Origin: an uncultured Opitutia bacterium
GTDB taxonomy: Bacteria > Verrucomicrobiota > Verrucomicrobiia > Opitutales > UBA953
NCBI GenBank assembly: GCA_903850885.1
Contig: CAINMU010000074.1
Span: 1 to 49,762 of the forward strand
DNA: 49,762 nucleotides
Direction of reading: 5' to 3'
The notes beneath the pieces were generated by a model. It worked only from the letters and a program-made list of their open reading frames with translations. It searched no databases and was not told the DNA's origin. Below, in pieces: positions 1-8,963 of the stretch. Position numbers and translations under genes: made by a program. The first letter of the stretch is position 1. Each line of letters opens with the position of its first letter.

Positions 1-3000
1 AGGACCCTTGAGCGAGATATTGGCATTGGCTACGGCGTCGTTCGAACCATCCAGTGCCAAGACGCTACGGAAGACGCCACCGAGCTGAACGGAGACAATC
101 GCAAGCTCGGGACTATCGCCCAAGGCGATGGCGAGCTTCTCGGCGACGGGGAATTCGATGTCGGCGACGGCGACGGATTTGTCCGCCAGGCCGGCCGCAA
201 TGGCCTTCGCCCCGGCCTTCGTGCCGCTGATGCCATCGAGCAAAACCTTGCGATCGTTCACGGTCAACGTCGGGTAGAGCTTCATCGCCAAGGCGGCGGC
301 CTGCGGAGAACGAGAGCCGACTAAAGCGCGTAGGGCTAGATTCGAGATTTCCACCGGCGTTGTGCCAACAAGCGCAGCGATAGCCTCGGGCTTAGTCGTG
401 CGGAGCTGCTGAAGTCCGACCAGAGCATCGCGACGTGAATCCTCGCGGGCGACCATGGCGAGCAGATCGTCCTCCAACTCGAGTAATTGGAATCCGCCGA
501 TGAGTTGGGCGGCCAAGGCACGCTCAGCGGCACCCTGTGCAAGCAATGTATGCACGGCCTCAGTAACGACGGGCCCGACCTTCACTGCATCGAGATCGGT
601 GCGGGTGACAAGCAGGAGCTCCACAACGCGATTACGCACCGCCGCATCGGCCAGGAGCTTGCGCAGCACGGTGACGCTCGCGGGCTGATCCAACGTCTTG
701 GCAACGGCGAAGAGTTCATCCGGGCCGGGAGCGCGGTTCAGCTGGCCGACAAGTTCGGCGATGAGCGGTGCGCCGACCTTCGGGTCGAGTGCGAGCGCGG
801 CAAACATGCGTCCTTCGGCGGGGAGCGATTTAGCTATATCTGAAGCGAGGAATGTCGCGACGGCCTCGGGCTGACGCTCGAGATACATGCGAATAAGGAA
901 ACGTTCGAAGTCGCGCTCATAGGCGACGCCGACCTTGATCGGCTTGCCGCGACGGTCCGGGGCGGTGGGAGCGTCGAGAGAAGGACCAGCAAAACGCATC
1001 AAGGCGCCGAGGGTGGCAGGAGACTTAACCGAAGCCTCGCCGAGTGTCTTGATCGCGGCGGCGCGAACTTCCGCGTCAGGGTCGGCCGCAAGAGCGACGA
1101 GAGCATCGAGATGAGGAGCCCACGCCCCGAAATGGCGTAGCGCGTTCACGGCCTCGCGACGAACATTTCGATTCGAATCAGCCAAAAGACGCACCACCAA
1201 AGGTCCGACCTTGTGGCCGTACTCGGTCAGGACCCAGAGGGCCTGGATGCGGCGAGCGGGCGAAGCGGAGGCGTCTTCGGCGATGGCCAAGAGCGCGGCG
1301 GATGTCGCTTCTTCGTGACCCCGGTCGGCTAGCGTCTGCCAGGCGAGATGGGCGTCAGCGGTCACCTTGGAGCCCAGGCGGGCGACGAGATCAGAGGAGG
1401 AGAGCTTGGTGTAATCCGGCACCGCCTGCGGCACGAAGCCCTTGGGCTTGATACGCCAGATGCGACCCGACTGCTTGTCGCGGTCGGGGTGATTACGGGC
1501 GACTTCGTTGTGACTGATAATCTTATTATACCAATCAATGACGTACAGGCATCCGTCCGGACCCATCGTCATCGCGATCGGACGGAAGAAAGGGTCGTCG
1601 CAGGTGACGAACTCATCGAGATGCTCGAGGCGATAGCCGGAACCCTCGCGGTGCTGGCGGATCGCGTTGACCTTCGAGGTGATCGGATTGGCGACATACA
1701 TCACGCCGTCGTAGCCTTTCGGCCACACGCCGACATCGGAAAGCGCGAGGCCGCTCAAGCCCGTGCCGCCCATCTTGAAATCAGGGGCTTGGATCGGGAA
1801 AGGCGGCTGATAGGATTTCGCCAGACGATCCGCACAACCGGGATATAATGCATACTCGTGGAATGGCATCACCGGGTAGCCAAAATCGTTGGCCTCCTGG
1901 ATGAACACTTCCCCTTCGCCCGTCAGGACGAGACCCCAGATATTACAAGGGCCGACGCTGGTAGGCTCAAAGAAGCTGCCGTCCGGACGAAAACGCGCCA
2001 TGCGGGTACTAGGGAAATCGATCTGGTCGCCTTTCGCGGTGACGACCGTACCCTTATTGAAGGCGCCTTGCGCGAGCCACATCCATCCGCCAGGCGCACG
2101 CGTGAACTGGTGCGGGAAGAGGTGCGAATCCTGCACGCCAAAACCCGTCAGTAGTACCTCGCGCTTATCGGCCTTGCCGTCGCCGTCGGTGTCGCGAAGG
2201 AAGACGATATCATGGCCATGCTGAACGATGGCGCCGTCCTTGTAAGGCAAAACGCCCTCGGGAATGGCAAGCCCATCGGCATAGGTGCGCGGCTGATGCA
2301 GACCCGATTCAAAGGGCTTATCAAAGATGATGACCTTATCGCGGGCGTGAGATTTATAAAGCGCTTCGGCGGCCGCCGGGTTCTCGTTGGCATCAACCGG
2401 ATACTCCAGTGCGGTGCTGGACCAAGCCCTGCCCTGCTGGTCGAAGATCAGCATAATGAACTTACCGAGGTCGGCGGACTCCTTGGCGAAAAGCTCGATC
2501 TCAAATCCTTCCGGAAGTTTGAATAACTTCTGCTGCTCCTCGGCGGAACGACGTACGCCCTGCACGTTGTTGTAGCTCGTGTCGCGTTTCGCTGGTGCGG
2601 CCGCGGCCTTCGCCGGCTCGGTCTTCTGTTCCGTCGGCTTCACTTTATCCCACGTCAAAGCACCCGGCGTAGGCGGAAGTTCTTCGATTGAGACATCCTT
2701 CACTTGGACTTCGGCCGGGCCACCGGCATGAATCTGGAGTCCGATCTTACCGTCTTGGGCGATATTAGCTTCAGTCTCGGTGAAATCGAGCGCCGGCACT
2801 CCGTTGATCCAGCTACGAATCCGTGGGCCTTCAGCGAGGATACGATATTCGTTCCAATCGCCTTCTTTAATCGCCGCGAGCACCGCCGCCGGATTGACGG
2901 CATCAGCGACGACCTTTTTACGGCGACTCTCATCATAGAGCTTTCCGTACCAGCCCTTGCCGTAGTCGACCTGATAGCCACTCATCTCCGAGCTATTCGG

Positions 3001-3297
3001 AACGCGCACGCTACGCATCTGAACGCCGCTGTTGACGAAGCCTGTGCCCGTGAGACGTAACTTCACGCGTAAATCAAAATTCTGATAAGACTTCTCGGTC
3101 GCGAGGAATAAATTCTTGGGCACCTTCTCCTTAAGAGATCCGCCGCGGATTTCGCCGCCTTCCACGCGCCACCAGGCCGTGTCACCCTCCCAACCGGTAA
3201 GCGACTTGCCATCAAAGAGCGGGGCAGGAGCAGCGTTTCCAAGAGCCATCAGACCGAGTAACATCAGGGCGGTGAGGAATAATCGGGGCGTCGACAT
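1..3297 (-). CDS. Secreted DUF1080 / PVC-type beta-propeller dehydrogenase with HEAT repeats (partial)
   Basis: The reading frame is open from an ATG at 3297 to the left edge (1099 codons, no stop), so the C-terminus lies outside the window. Residues 1 to about 23 form a signal peptide ending near GNA-A. Residues ~27-200 are a DUF1080 (3-keto-disaccharide hydrolase-like) jelly roll, with the typical LFDGKSLTGWEG opening and a GDWNEYRI segment. Residues ~255-625 resemble the membrane-bound-dehydrogenase beta-propeller common in Planctomycetes and Verrucomicrobia (LPEGFEIELFAKE, GPDGCLYVIDWYN, GRIWRI). From ~640 onward there are Ala/Leu-rich HEAT-like repeats (for example VRREAVNALRHFGAW). Relatives usually end in a CxxCH haem-binding cytochrome domain; that part is not visible here. 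The likely role is periplasmic or cell-surface sugar oxidation or hydrolysis. The substrate is unknown. Confidence 0.88.
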   Translation of the reverse strand, partial: MSTPRLFLTALMLLGLMALGNAAPAPLFDGKSLTGWEGDTAWWRVEGGEIRGGSLKEKVPKNLFLATEKSYQNFDLRVKLRLTGTGFVNSGVQMRSVRVPNSSEMSGYQVDYGKGWYGKLYDESRRKKVVADAVNPAAVLAAIKEGDWNEYRILAEGPRIRSWINGVPALDFTETEANIAQDGKIGLQIHAGGPAEVQVKDVSIEELPPTPGALTWDKVKPTEQKTEPAKAAAAPAKRDTSYNNVQGVRRSAEEQQKLFKLPEGFEIELFAKESADLGKFIMLIFDQQGRAWSSTALEYPVDANENPAAAEALYKSHARDKVIIFDKPFESGLHQPRTYADGLAIPEGVLPYKDGAIVQHGHDIVFLRDTDGDGKADKREVLLTGFGVQDSHLFPHQFTRAPGGWMWLAQGAFNKGTVVTAKGDQIDFPSTRMARFRPDGSFFEPTSVGPCNIWGLVLTGEGEVFIQEANDFGYPVMPFHEYALYPGCADRLAKSYQPPFPIQAPDFKMGGTGLSGLALSDVGVWPKGYDGVMYVANPITSKVNAIRQHREGSGYRLEHLDEFVTCDDPFFRPIAMTMGPDGCLYVIDWYNKIISHNEVARNHPDRDKQSGRIWRIKPKGFVPQAVPDYTKLSSSDLVARLGSKVTADAHLAWQTLADRGHEEATSAALLAIAEDASASPARRIQALWVLTEYGHKVGPLVVRLLADSNRNVRREAVNALRHFGAWAPHLDALVALAADPDAEVRAAAIKTLGEASVKSPATLGALMRFAGPSLDAPTAPDRRGKPIKVGVAYERDFERFLIRMYLERQPEAVATFLASDIAKSLPAEGRMFAALALDPKVGAPLIAELVGQLNRAPGPDELFAVAKTLDQPASVTVLRKLLADAAVRNRVVELLLVTRTDLDAVKVGPVVTEAVHTLLAQGAAERALAAQLIGGFQLLELEDDLLAMVAREDSRRDALVGLQQLRTTKPEAIAALVGTTPVEISNLALRALVGSRSPQAAALAMKLYPTLTVNDRKVLLDGISGTKAGAKAIAAGLADKSVAVADIEFPVAEKLAIALGDSPELAIVSVQLGGVFRSVLALDGSNDAVANANISLKGP

Positions 3298-3452
3298 AAG
3301 CAGGGGGTAACGGGGAATCTAGACAACATCCAGCAATCGACAACCCTGCTCATGCCCGCAAAGCACAACTCGATTACCGCTAAATGCACATCCGGAGGGG
3401 CAAACAACCAAGCCACGCTTGCATCTCTGCCCCGAACCCCAAGGTTAAGGCC

Positions 3453-3998
3453 ATGTCGGCATCCCATAAGCTTGTTCGTGATTGCGAGGCCACCCTCATC
3501 CCGGCGGGTGACGTGGTCATCCTTGAGGCTGGCACCGAAGTGCAAGTCGCCCAAGCCTTGGGCAATTCGGTGACCGTCCGCACGACCATGGGTCTATTTC
3601 GGATTGCCGAAGCCGACATCTCAGCCCTCGGACCAGAGGCACAATCGCTCTATGGCAGAAAGGGAAATGCGACGAGCACGAGACCGCTCGATCAAGATGC
3701 GCTCTGGGAAGCCCTGAAAGAATGTTTTGATCCGGAAATTCCTGTCAACATCGTCGACCTCGGCCTGATCTATCATCTGGAATTATCACCCGGCGAAAGA
3801 GGCGGACAAAAAGTCGCCGCCAAGATGACGCTGACGGCCCAAGGCTGCGGCATGGGACCGGTCATCGCGGCGGATGCCAAATCCAAATTGGAAGCACTTC
3901 CCGGAGTCGAATCCGCCGAAGTTGAAATCGTCTGGGACCCAGTCTGGAATCCGCGGATGATTTCCGAAACGGGACGCAAGCAGTTGGGTCTCGAATGA
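3453..3998 (+). CDS. sufT: Fe-S cluster assembly protein SufT (MIP18/DUF59 family)
   Basis: This 181-residue protein has the SufT layout: an N-terminal small beta domain (~1-70) followed by a DUF59/MIP18 domain. The hallmarks are CFDPEIPVNIVDLGLIY at ~91-107 and TLTAQGCGMGP with the conserved Cys near residue 131, then a VWDPVWNP motif at the C-terminus. The family helps mature or traffic iron-sulfur clusters in the cytoplasm; the exact step is not settled. I chose the ATG at 3453 because the 23 codons upstream in the same frame do not look like the family. The stop overlaps the hemW start (ATGA), so the two are probably translationally coupled, which fits because HemW is itself a [4Fe-4S] protein. 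No suf operon genes are nearby. Confidence 0.9.
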   Translation: MSASHKLVRDCEATLIPAGDVVILEAGTEVQVAQALGNSVTVRTTMGLFRIAEADISALGPEAQSLYGRKGNATSTRPLDQDALWEALKECFDPEIPVNIVDLGLIYHLELSPGERGGQKVAAKMTLTAQGCGMGPVIAADAKSKLEALPGVESAEVEIVWDPVWNPRMISETGRKQLGLE

Positions 3999-5137
3999 TA
4001 CCTGAGCTCATCCAGCATGGCACGGGGCTATACCTGCATGTGCCCTTCTGTGCTTCGACCTGCGATTTTTGCGCCTTCTACCAAGAACAACCGAAGCGCG
4101 GCGATATTGACCGATACCTTGATGCGATCGAGCGTGAGATGGAAATCAATCCTCCAGGCCGAGTGGAAACCGCTTTCTGGGGCGGCGGCACGCCCGGCTT
4201 ACTGCCGGCGGAAGATTTGCTCAGGCTTGGCCAGGCCATGGTGAAAGCCGGTGGACAGCCCAACGAGTGGACTGTCGAACTGGCACCCTCCTCGGTGCGT
4301 GCCGACAAACTGGCGGCCCTAAAAGAAGTCGGTGTGACGCGGGTATCCATGGGTGTGCAGAGCTTCGACGAGGCCACGCTTGACGTACTGGGCCGCCGAC
4401 ATTCTCCAAAACAAATTATGGAAGCCTGGGATGCCATCGAATCGACCGGCTTCCAGAGTCGTAACTTGGATCTGATCTTCGGTATCCCCGGACAGGACGA
4501 AAAGCGTTGGGCGGCGGACTTAAGTCGCGTCATGGAACTGAAACCTGATCATATTTCCACCTACTGCCTGACCTTCGAGGAAGACACGGCGATGTTCGTC
4601 AAACTCTCGCAAGGTAAGGTTAAGATCGATAAAAACCTCGAAGCTCGGCTTTACCGCGGGACTTGGGAGATGCTCGAAGCGCACGGTTACGCGCAGTACG
4701 AGACCTCGAACTTCACCAAGCCCGGGCATGCTTGCCGACATAATCTTATCACTTGGGAGATGGGGTCGTGGATCGGCTACGGCCCCTCCGCGTCCTCGCA
4801 ATGGAAGGGCCGGCGGTGGACCAACCCCTCTAACCTTGAAGGTTGGATGAAAGGCATCGAAGCGGGTAAACCCGTCTGCGAACAGATCAAAGATCTTAAC
4901 GAAAGCGATCTGCTCACCGATGCGCTCATCTTTGGCTTACGGCTGAACGCCGGCGTCAAACCAGCCGAACTCGCCGCACGCTTTCGAGCCGAACTCCCGC
5001 CGGGCGTATCGCGCCTCTTCAGCCATCTGATTGAAGAAGGATTAATGGAAGCGAACGGGGACAGCTTCCGCCTCACCGGTGAAGGTCGGATGCGGGCCGA
5101 CGCCGTAGGCGTCGCGGTCTTAGAGCAATTTGACTAA
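3995..5137 (+). CDS. hemW: Radical SAM family haem chaperone HemW
   Basis: This 380-residue protein belongs to the HemN-like radical SAM family. The cluster-binding motif is CASTCDFC (Cys19, Cys23, Cys26, spacing CxxxCxxC). FWGGGTPGLL is the SAM-binding glycine motif, and VSMGVQSFDEATLDVLGR and the segment HNLITWEMGSWIGYGPSA match HemW. HemW proteins were often annotated as oxygen-independent coproporphyrinogen III oxidases, but they lack the extra N-terminal and C-terminal parts of true HemN and act as haem chaperones for respiratory enzymes. The start ATG overlaps the sufT stop. The gene ends tail-to-tail against the next minus-strand gene with no gap. Confidence 0.92.
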   Translation: MIPELIQHGTGLYLHVPFCASTCDFCAFYQEQPKRGDIDRYLDAIEREMEINPPGRVETAFWGGGTPGLLPAEDLLRLGQAMVKAGGQPNEWTVELAPSSVRADKLAALKEVGVTRVSMGVQSFDEATLDVLGRRHSPKQIMEAWDAIESTGFQSRNLDLIFGIPGQDEKRWAADLSRVMELKPDHISTYCLTFEEDTAMFVKLSQGKVKIDKNLEARLYRGTWEMLEAHGYAQYETSNFTKPGHACRHNLITWEMGSWIGYGPSASSQWKGRRWTNPSNLEGWMKGIEAGKPVCEQIKDLNESDLLTDALIFGLRLNAGVKPAELAARFRAELPPGVSRLFSHLIEEGLMEANGDSFRLTGEGRMRADAVGVAVLEQFD

Positions 5138-6757
5138 TTACTTCGCCTCGGCAGCGGCAAGTTCTAGCATCGTGCGGATCACCAACAGCTCGCAGTTGAA
5201 CCACATCGGGCCAGGCGACTGCATCACCCAAGTCTGATAGCGACCGGGCGCTTTAGGATTGCCCTGCGTCCGAGTGAGCGTGGCTCCGAGGGCGCGGGCT
5301 TTTTCCAGATGCAAGCAATCGCCCGTCACGCGCCAGGCAGCCAGGTAGGTCAGGATCAGCTTGGACGAACTCGCACACACGGGGGCATAACAACGGTATT
5401 GCTCTAGCACGCATGGCAGGAGCCATTTCTGCGACTTGGCACCAGCCGCTCCGTCCGCGCTCTGCTTCAACGGAGACTCCGTCGGCGGTTGCGACCACAT
5501 GACAAATTGATCTTCTGCGTAACGCAAGAGATCCAAAGCTAAGGCTTTATCAACTGAGTTTATTTCCTTTTGCTCCAAAAGATGAATCGCGAAATCGCAG
5601 GCCTCATGCTTCGTCAGGTTATCGTAAGCCGGCGTCGGTCGGACGTCTTCGAACTGTCCCTGCCAATTCCAGGTGCGCACGGGATTACGCATGATCCATT
5701 GCAGAGCCTTATTCCGCATTCCATCAAAACGCCGATCGCCGGTGACTTTTTGAAGATGGTCGAGGAAATCTACGATACGGGTGGGGATAAGCGTGTTATC
5801 CGTAGCCGCCAAGCCGTCCTTTGGGTTTACAAAAAGCAACCAGCTGCCTTCCGGAGATTGCCGTCGCTCATAAGTTTCGGCGATAAGCACGGCGGCCTCT
5901 AGGTATTTCGAATCCTTCGTAGCGCCATAGACGTCGAGAAAATAGCCTCCGCTTTCCGCTCCGCAGTTCGTCATGTAATGCCCCGCACCCATGTGGGCGC
6001 GCAACCGATCGCGATAAAGCGTCGGATGATAAGTCGGCGGATGGAAAGCCCAGGCCGAGCCCGCGGGCTCGCGCAGATTCAACAGGTAGTCGGCCGCGCG
6101 TCGCGCGGCCACAAGTGCTTCAGCGCCATCAGAGGGCGCTGGCTGTTGGGCTCCGTAGATTGCCAAGGCAGCGGCGGCGGCACCAATCACCTTGGCAGGA
6201 TAACGGTAGAGATGAAAGACCGCAGGAGGTTCGCCGTCGGTGAACCAACATTTTAAGTCGGGTGAGTGCGCCAAGGCGCTTAGAGCTGTTCGAGCACTCT
6301 CTTTGGCAGGTTGCGCCGGTGCCGGATAGTTTCCCGCAAAAACTGCTGCACGGTGAAAGGTGCGCGTTCCGACCAAGCCTAACTCAACGCCGGCTGCGTC
6401 CCGCGCTTCGACCGTCAAGGTCGTCTTGCCCACGGGCACCTGCGCCCACACGGCCGACAAGGGCGCCCAAGGACTCTCTGCCATGAAGTCCAAACTCTTT
6501 CCATCGCTGGTCAAAATGCGGAAATGGTAATTCTTAGCCTTGGCTAAGGGCTTGAAGTCAAAAGCGGGGGCATAACTAAATTGCACAGCATGCTTGTTCC
6601 AAAACGGTTGCCGACCAGGGACGCCAGGCTGAACCGAGACCGCGGACTCAGCCAAGGCTTGCGCATTCAACTCCGGATCTGGTGGTGTCGCGGCTGACAA
6701 TGGAAAAGCCGAGCCAAGCAATAAGAAAAAGCAGAAAATCGCCAAGGGGGGTGACAT
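5138..6757 (-). CDS. Secreted alpha/alpha-toroid-like protein of unknown function
   Basis: The protein has 539 residues when started at the ATG at 6757, which gives a clear signal peptide (hydrophobic run IFCFFLLLGSAFPLSA, cleavage near SA-AT). The frame is open further upstream, but that extension would run into the preceding transporter gene and has no signal sequence. Residues ~45-120 look like a small beta-sandwich (fibronectin III-like). The rest is helix-rich, with Trp- and Tyr-rich segments (WAFHPPTYHPTLYRDR, WNWQGQFEDVRPTPAYDN) of the kind seen in alpha/alpha toroids such as polysaccharide lyases, epimerases and unsaturated glycoside hydrolases. I could not assign a family. It lies 83 bases behind the symporter gene on the same strand and may be co-transcribed with it. 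Confidence 0.75.
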   Translation of the reverse strand: MSPPLAIFCFFLLLGSAFPLSAATPPDPELNAQALAESAVSVQPGVPGRQPFWNKHAVQFSYAPAFDFKPLAKAKNYHFRILTSDGKSLDFMAESPWAPLSAVWAQVPVGKTTLTVEARDAAGVELGLVGTRTFHRAAVFAGNYPAPAQPAKESARTALSALAHSPDLKCWFTDGEPPAVFHLYRYPAKVIGAAAAALAIYGAQQPAPSDGAEALVAARRAADYLLNLREPAGSAWAFHPPTYHPTLYRDRLRAHMGAGHYMTNCGAESGGYFLDVYGATKDSKYLEAAVLIAETYERRQSPEGSWLLFVNPKDGLAATDNTLIPTRIVDFLDHLQKVTGDRRFDGMRNKALQWIMRNPVRTWNWQGQFEDVRPTPAYDNLTKHEACDFAIHLLEQKEINSVDKALALDLLRYAEDQFVMWSQPPTESPLKQSADGAAGAKSQKWLLPCVLEQYRCYAPVCASSSKLILTYLAAWRVTGDCLHLEKARALGATLTRTQGNPKAPGRYQTWVMQSPGPMWFNCELLVIRTMLELAAAEAK

Positions 6758-6840
6758 GGATGAGCCTAAACTATCCTCGAACCGACAGAGGTCAATCTGC
6801 ATGCCGGCAACAGTCGTTTCGAAGGGCACCCCAATCGACA

Positions 6841-8154
6841 CTAAGCCAAGTCGGCTTTTCGTTCTTGCGCGTCCACCACGACTGTCGTGACCAAATCGGA
6901 GCCGACATTCGTCATCGAGCGAGCCATATCCAAAATACGATCTACGCCAAGGACGATGCCGATACCTTCGGGAGGAATGCCGAACGTGACCAACAAGCCG
7001 GCAATAAGCGGCAGGGATCCGCCCGGAATCCCAGCCACGGCGACGGCGCTCAGGACGGAAAGGAAAAGCAGAGTCAGCTGTTGGGCGATAGTCAGATCGA
7101 CCCCGAAGACCTGCGCCACAAAGAGCACCACGCACCCTTCGTATAACGCCGTACCGCTCATATTCATCGTGGTACCTAGCGGCAGGACGAATCCCGCGAC
7201 ACTCGGCTTAAGGCCGAGGGTATTCTTAGCGCACTCCAAGGCGGCGGGCAGGGTCGCATTGCTTGAACTCGTCGAAAATGCCGTGATGAGCACGCCGCGG
7301 ATGTCGCGGAAAAATTCCAGCGGCCGCCGGGTCGTCCAGAGACGCAACCAGATCGACATCGTCCCGAAGAGATGGAGCAGCATCACGGCGAGACAGCCGA
7401 GGGCGAAGACACCGAGGGCGACCAGGATGTCGACCCCGATCTTGACGATCACGCTATAGATCATCGCAGGCACGGCATAAGGCGCCAGGTTCAAAGCCAG
7501 TTTCACGATGCCGGTCATGAGCTCCGACACCATGTCGAGCGCCGTGAGTAATTGCAGCCGCTTCGTCTCGGCGAGCTGCGTGCCGACCACTCCGACCAGG
7601 ATTGCAAAAACGATCAAGGGGAGCACGTCGCCAATCGTGCTATTCGAATGCCCCATCACCGCGCCGAAAAGATTCTTAGGCATGAACATCTCGACCAGCC
7701 CGCCCAGGCTTAAAGAAGTCGCCGAAGACGAGGCCACGACATGCTTCTGCGCCGCGCCGCCATATTCCTGCATCAGCATGACCTTAGCGGCCGGATCGAG
7801 ATGGTCGCCAGGGCGCAGCACATTCATCATCAACAAGCCAAGGCCGACCGCGATGGCCATATTCAGGAAGAATAAAGCGAAAGTGCGACCCGCCAAAGGC
7901 CCGAGGCGATCCAGGCGGCCGAGCTGCGCCACCCCGGCGGCCAGCGAGGCGAAAACAAGCGGAATCACCACGAAGAACAAAAGTCGGAGAAAAACCTGAC
8001 CAAACGGATCGAAAATATTTACCGCGACTTTGCGCATAAACTCCAGCGAAGGTGGCGAGTAATGTCCGAGGCCGAGGGTCGCGAGACCAGCGACGACCCC
8101 GAAGAGCAGTCCGAAGAGGATACGATTAGCGAGCGGTCGATTGGTTTCTGCCAT
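6841..8154 (-). CDS. Dicarboxylate/amino acid:cation symporter (DAACS family)
   Basis: This 437-residue inner-membrane transporter is of the GltP/DctA/GltPh type. Diagnostic parts are the serine-rich hairpin STSSSNATLPAA (~residue 290-300), the TM7 motif LGTTMNMSGTALYEG, the second hairpin AGIPGGSLPLIAG and the TM8 motif GVDRILDMARSMTNVGSD. The family couples uptake of C4-dicarboxylates, glutamate or aspartate to Na+ or H+. The TM8 asparagine/aspartate substrate-binding positions are present but the motif reads NVGSD, where characterised members have NVTGD or NVAGD, so the substrate cannot be inferred. The start ATG at 8154 is followed by a cytoplasmic MAETNRPLAN leader and the first membrane span. 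No metabolic partner gene is adjacent. Confidence 0.92.
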   Translation of the reverse strand: MAETNRPLANRILFGLLFGVVAGLATLGLGHYSPPSLEFMRKVAVNIFDPFGQVFLRLLFFVVIPLVFASLAAGVAQLGRLDRLGPLAGRTFALFFLNMAIAVGLGLLMMNVLRPGDHLDPAAKVMLMQEYGGAAQKHVVASSSATSLSLGGLVEMFMPKNLFGAVMGHSNSTIGDVLPLIVFAILVGVVGTQLAETKRLQLLTALDMVSELMTGIVKLALNLAPYAVPAMIYSVIVKIGVDILVALGVFALGCLAVMLLHLFGTMSIWLRLWTTRRPLEFFRDIRGVLITAFSTSSSNATLPAALECAKNTLGLKPSVAGFVLPLGTTMNMSGTALYEGCVVLFVAQVFGVDLTIAQQLTLLFLSVLSAVAVAGIPGGSLPLIAGLLVTFGIPPEGIGIVLGVDRILDMARSMTNVGSDLVTTVVVDAQERKADLA

Positions 8155-8219
8155 AGACTAGGGGTAAGGGCTTTTAAGAGCGACTCCGCCGCAGTTCCAC
8201 TTAATTTCTTACAGACCCC

Positions 8220-8951
8220 ATGAAAACCTTACTTCCGTTGCTGATTTGCAGTTTATTATTTGCGGCCGACGACCCCGGTCCGGCCAAGCCTAAGCAAACG
8301 ATGCCGATACCTTCTGACGAATCGGCACTTGGTTGGAAAAACCTCTTCGACGGCAAGACGTTAAAAGGCTGGTCGGCCGACCCCAAATACTGGCGCTGCG
8401 AAAACGGCGCCATCGTCGGTGAAATCACCCCGGAGACATTAGTAAAAAATAATACGTTCATCATCTGGGAGGGCTCCGTCGCCGGTGACTTCGAATTAAA
8501 GGCGGAGTATCGCATCACCGATAAAGGCAATAGCGGCATCAACTACCATAGCACCGATGTCGTGGGTCTACCGTTCGCCTTGACGGGCCCTCAGGCCGAC
8601 ATCGACGGCCAGAACAAGCATACCGGGCAAAATTACGAAGAGCGCGGTCGCACCTTTAACGCATTACGCGGACAGATCACCCGCATTCGGCCCGGGGTCA
8701 AAGCGGAGATCATCGGTAGCGTCGGCGACCCCAAGGAACTCGTCGCTTTTATCCACAACGGAGACTGGAACGAATACCACTTGGTCGTCCGGGCCGGCAC
8801 TCAAATTCATATCCTTAACGGACACGTCATGAGCGTGGTCATCGACGATGAGCCGGCGCTCCATCACCCCGAGGGCAAAATCGGCGTGCAAGTCCACGTC
8901 GGCCCGCCGATGAAGGTCGAATACCGGAATCTCCGCCTCAAGACTCCGTAA
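8220..8951 (+). CDS. Secreted DUF1080 (3-keto-disaccharide hydrolase-like) protein
   Basis: This 243-residue single-domain protein has a short signal peptide (MKTLLPLLICSLLFA, cleavage before ADD). A Cys lies at residue 10, but the residue before it is Ile, so it is not a lipobox. The domain carries the standard DUF1080 features: NLFDGKTLKGW, a FELKAEYRI strand, NSGINYHS, a GDWNEYHLVV strand, LNGHVMSVVIDD and the closing GKIGVQVHVG. Members of PF06439 include enzymes that hydrolyse 3-keto-glycosides, and many are abundant secreted proteins in Planctomycetes and Verrucomicrobia. It is divergent from the symporter gene (66 bases apart) and convergent with the Na+/sugar symporter. Confidence 0.88.
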   Translation: MKTLLPLLICSLLFAADDPGPAKPKQTMPIPSDESALGWKNLFDGKTLKGWSADPKYWRCENGAIVGEITPETLVKNNTFIIWEGSVAGDFELKAEYRITDKGNSGINYHSTDVVGLPFALTGPQADIDGQNKHTGQNYEERGRTFNALRGQITRIRPGVKAEIIGSVGDPKELVAFIHNGDWNEYHLVVRAGTQIHILNGHVMSVVIDDEPALHHPEGKIGVQVHVGPPMKVEYRNLRLKTP

Positions 8952-8963
8952 GCTGGAGCTGGC

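Noticed and set aside
1348-1848. Plus-strand open frames across the first 3.3 kb
   Set aside because: They oppose a continuous 1099-codon minus-strand frame with recognisable domains.
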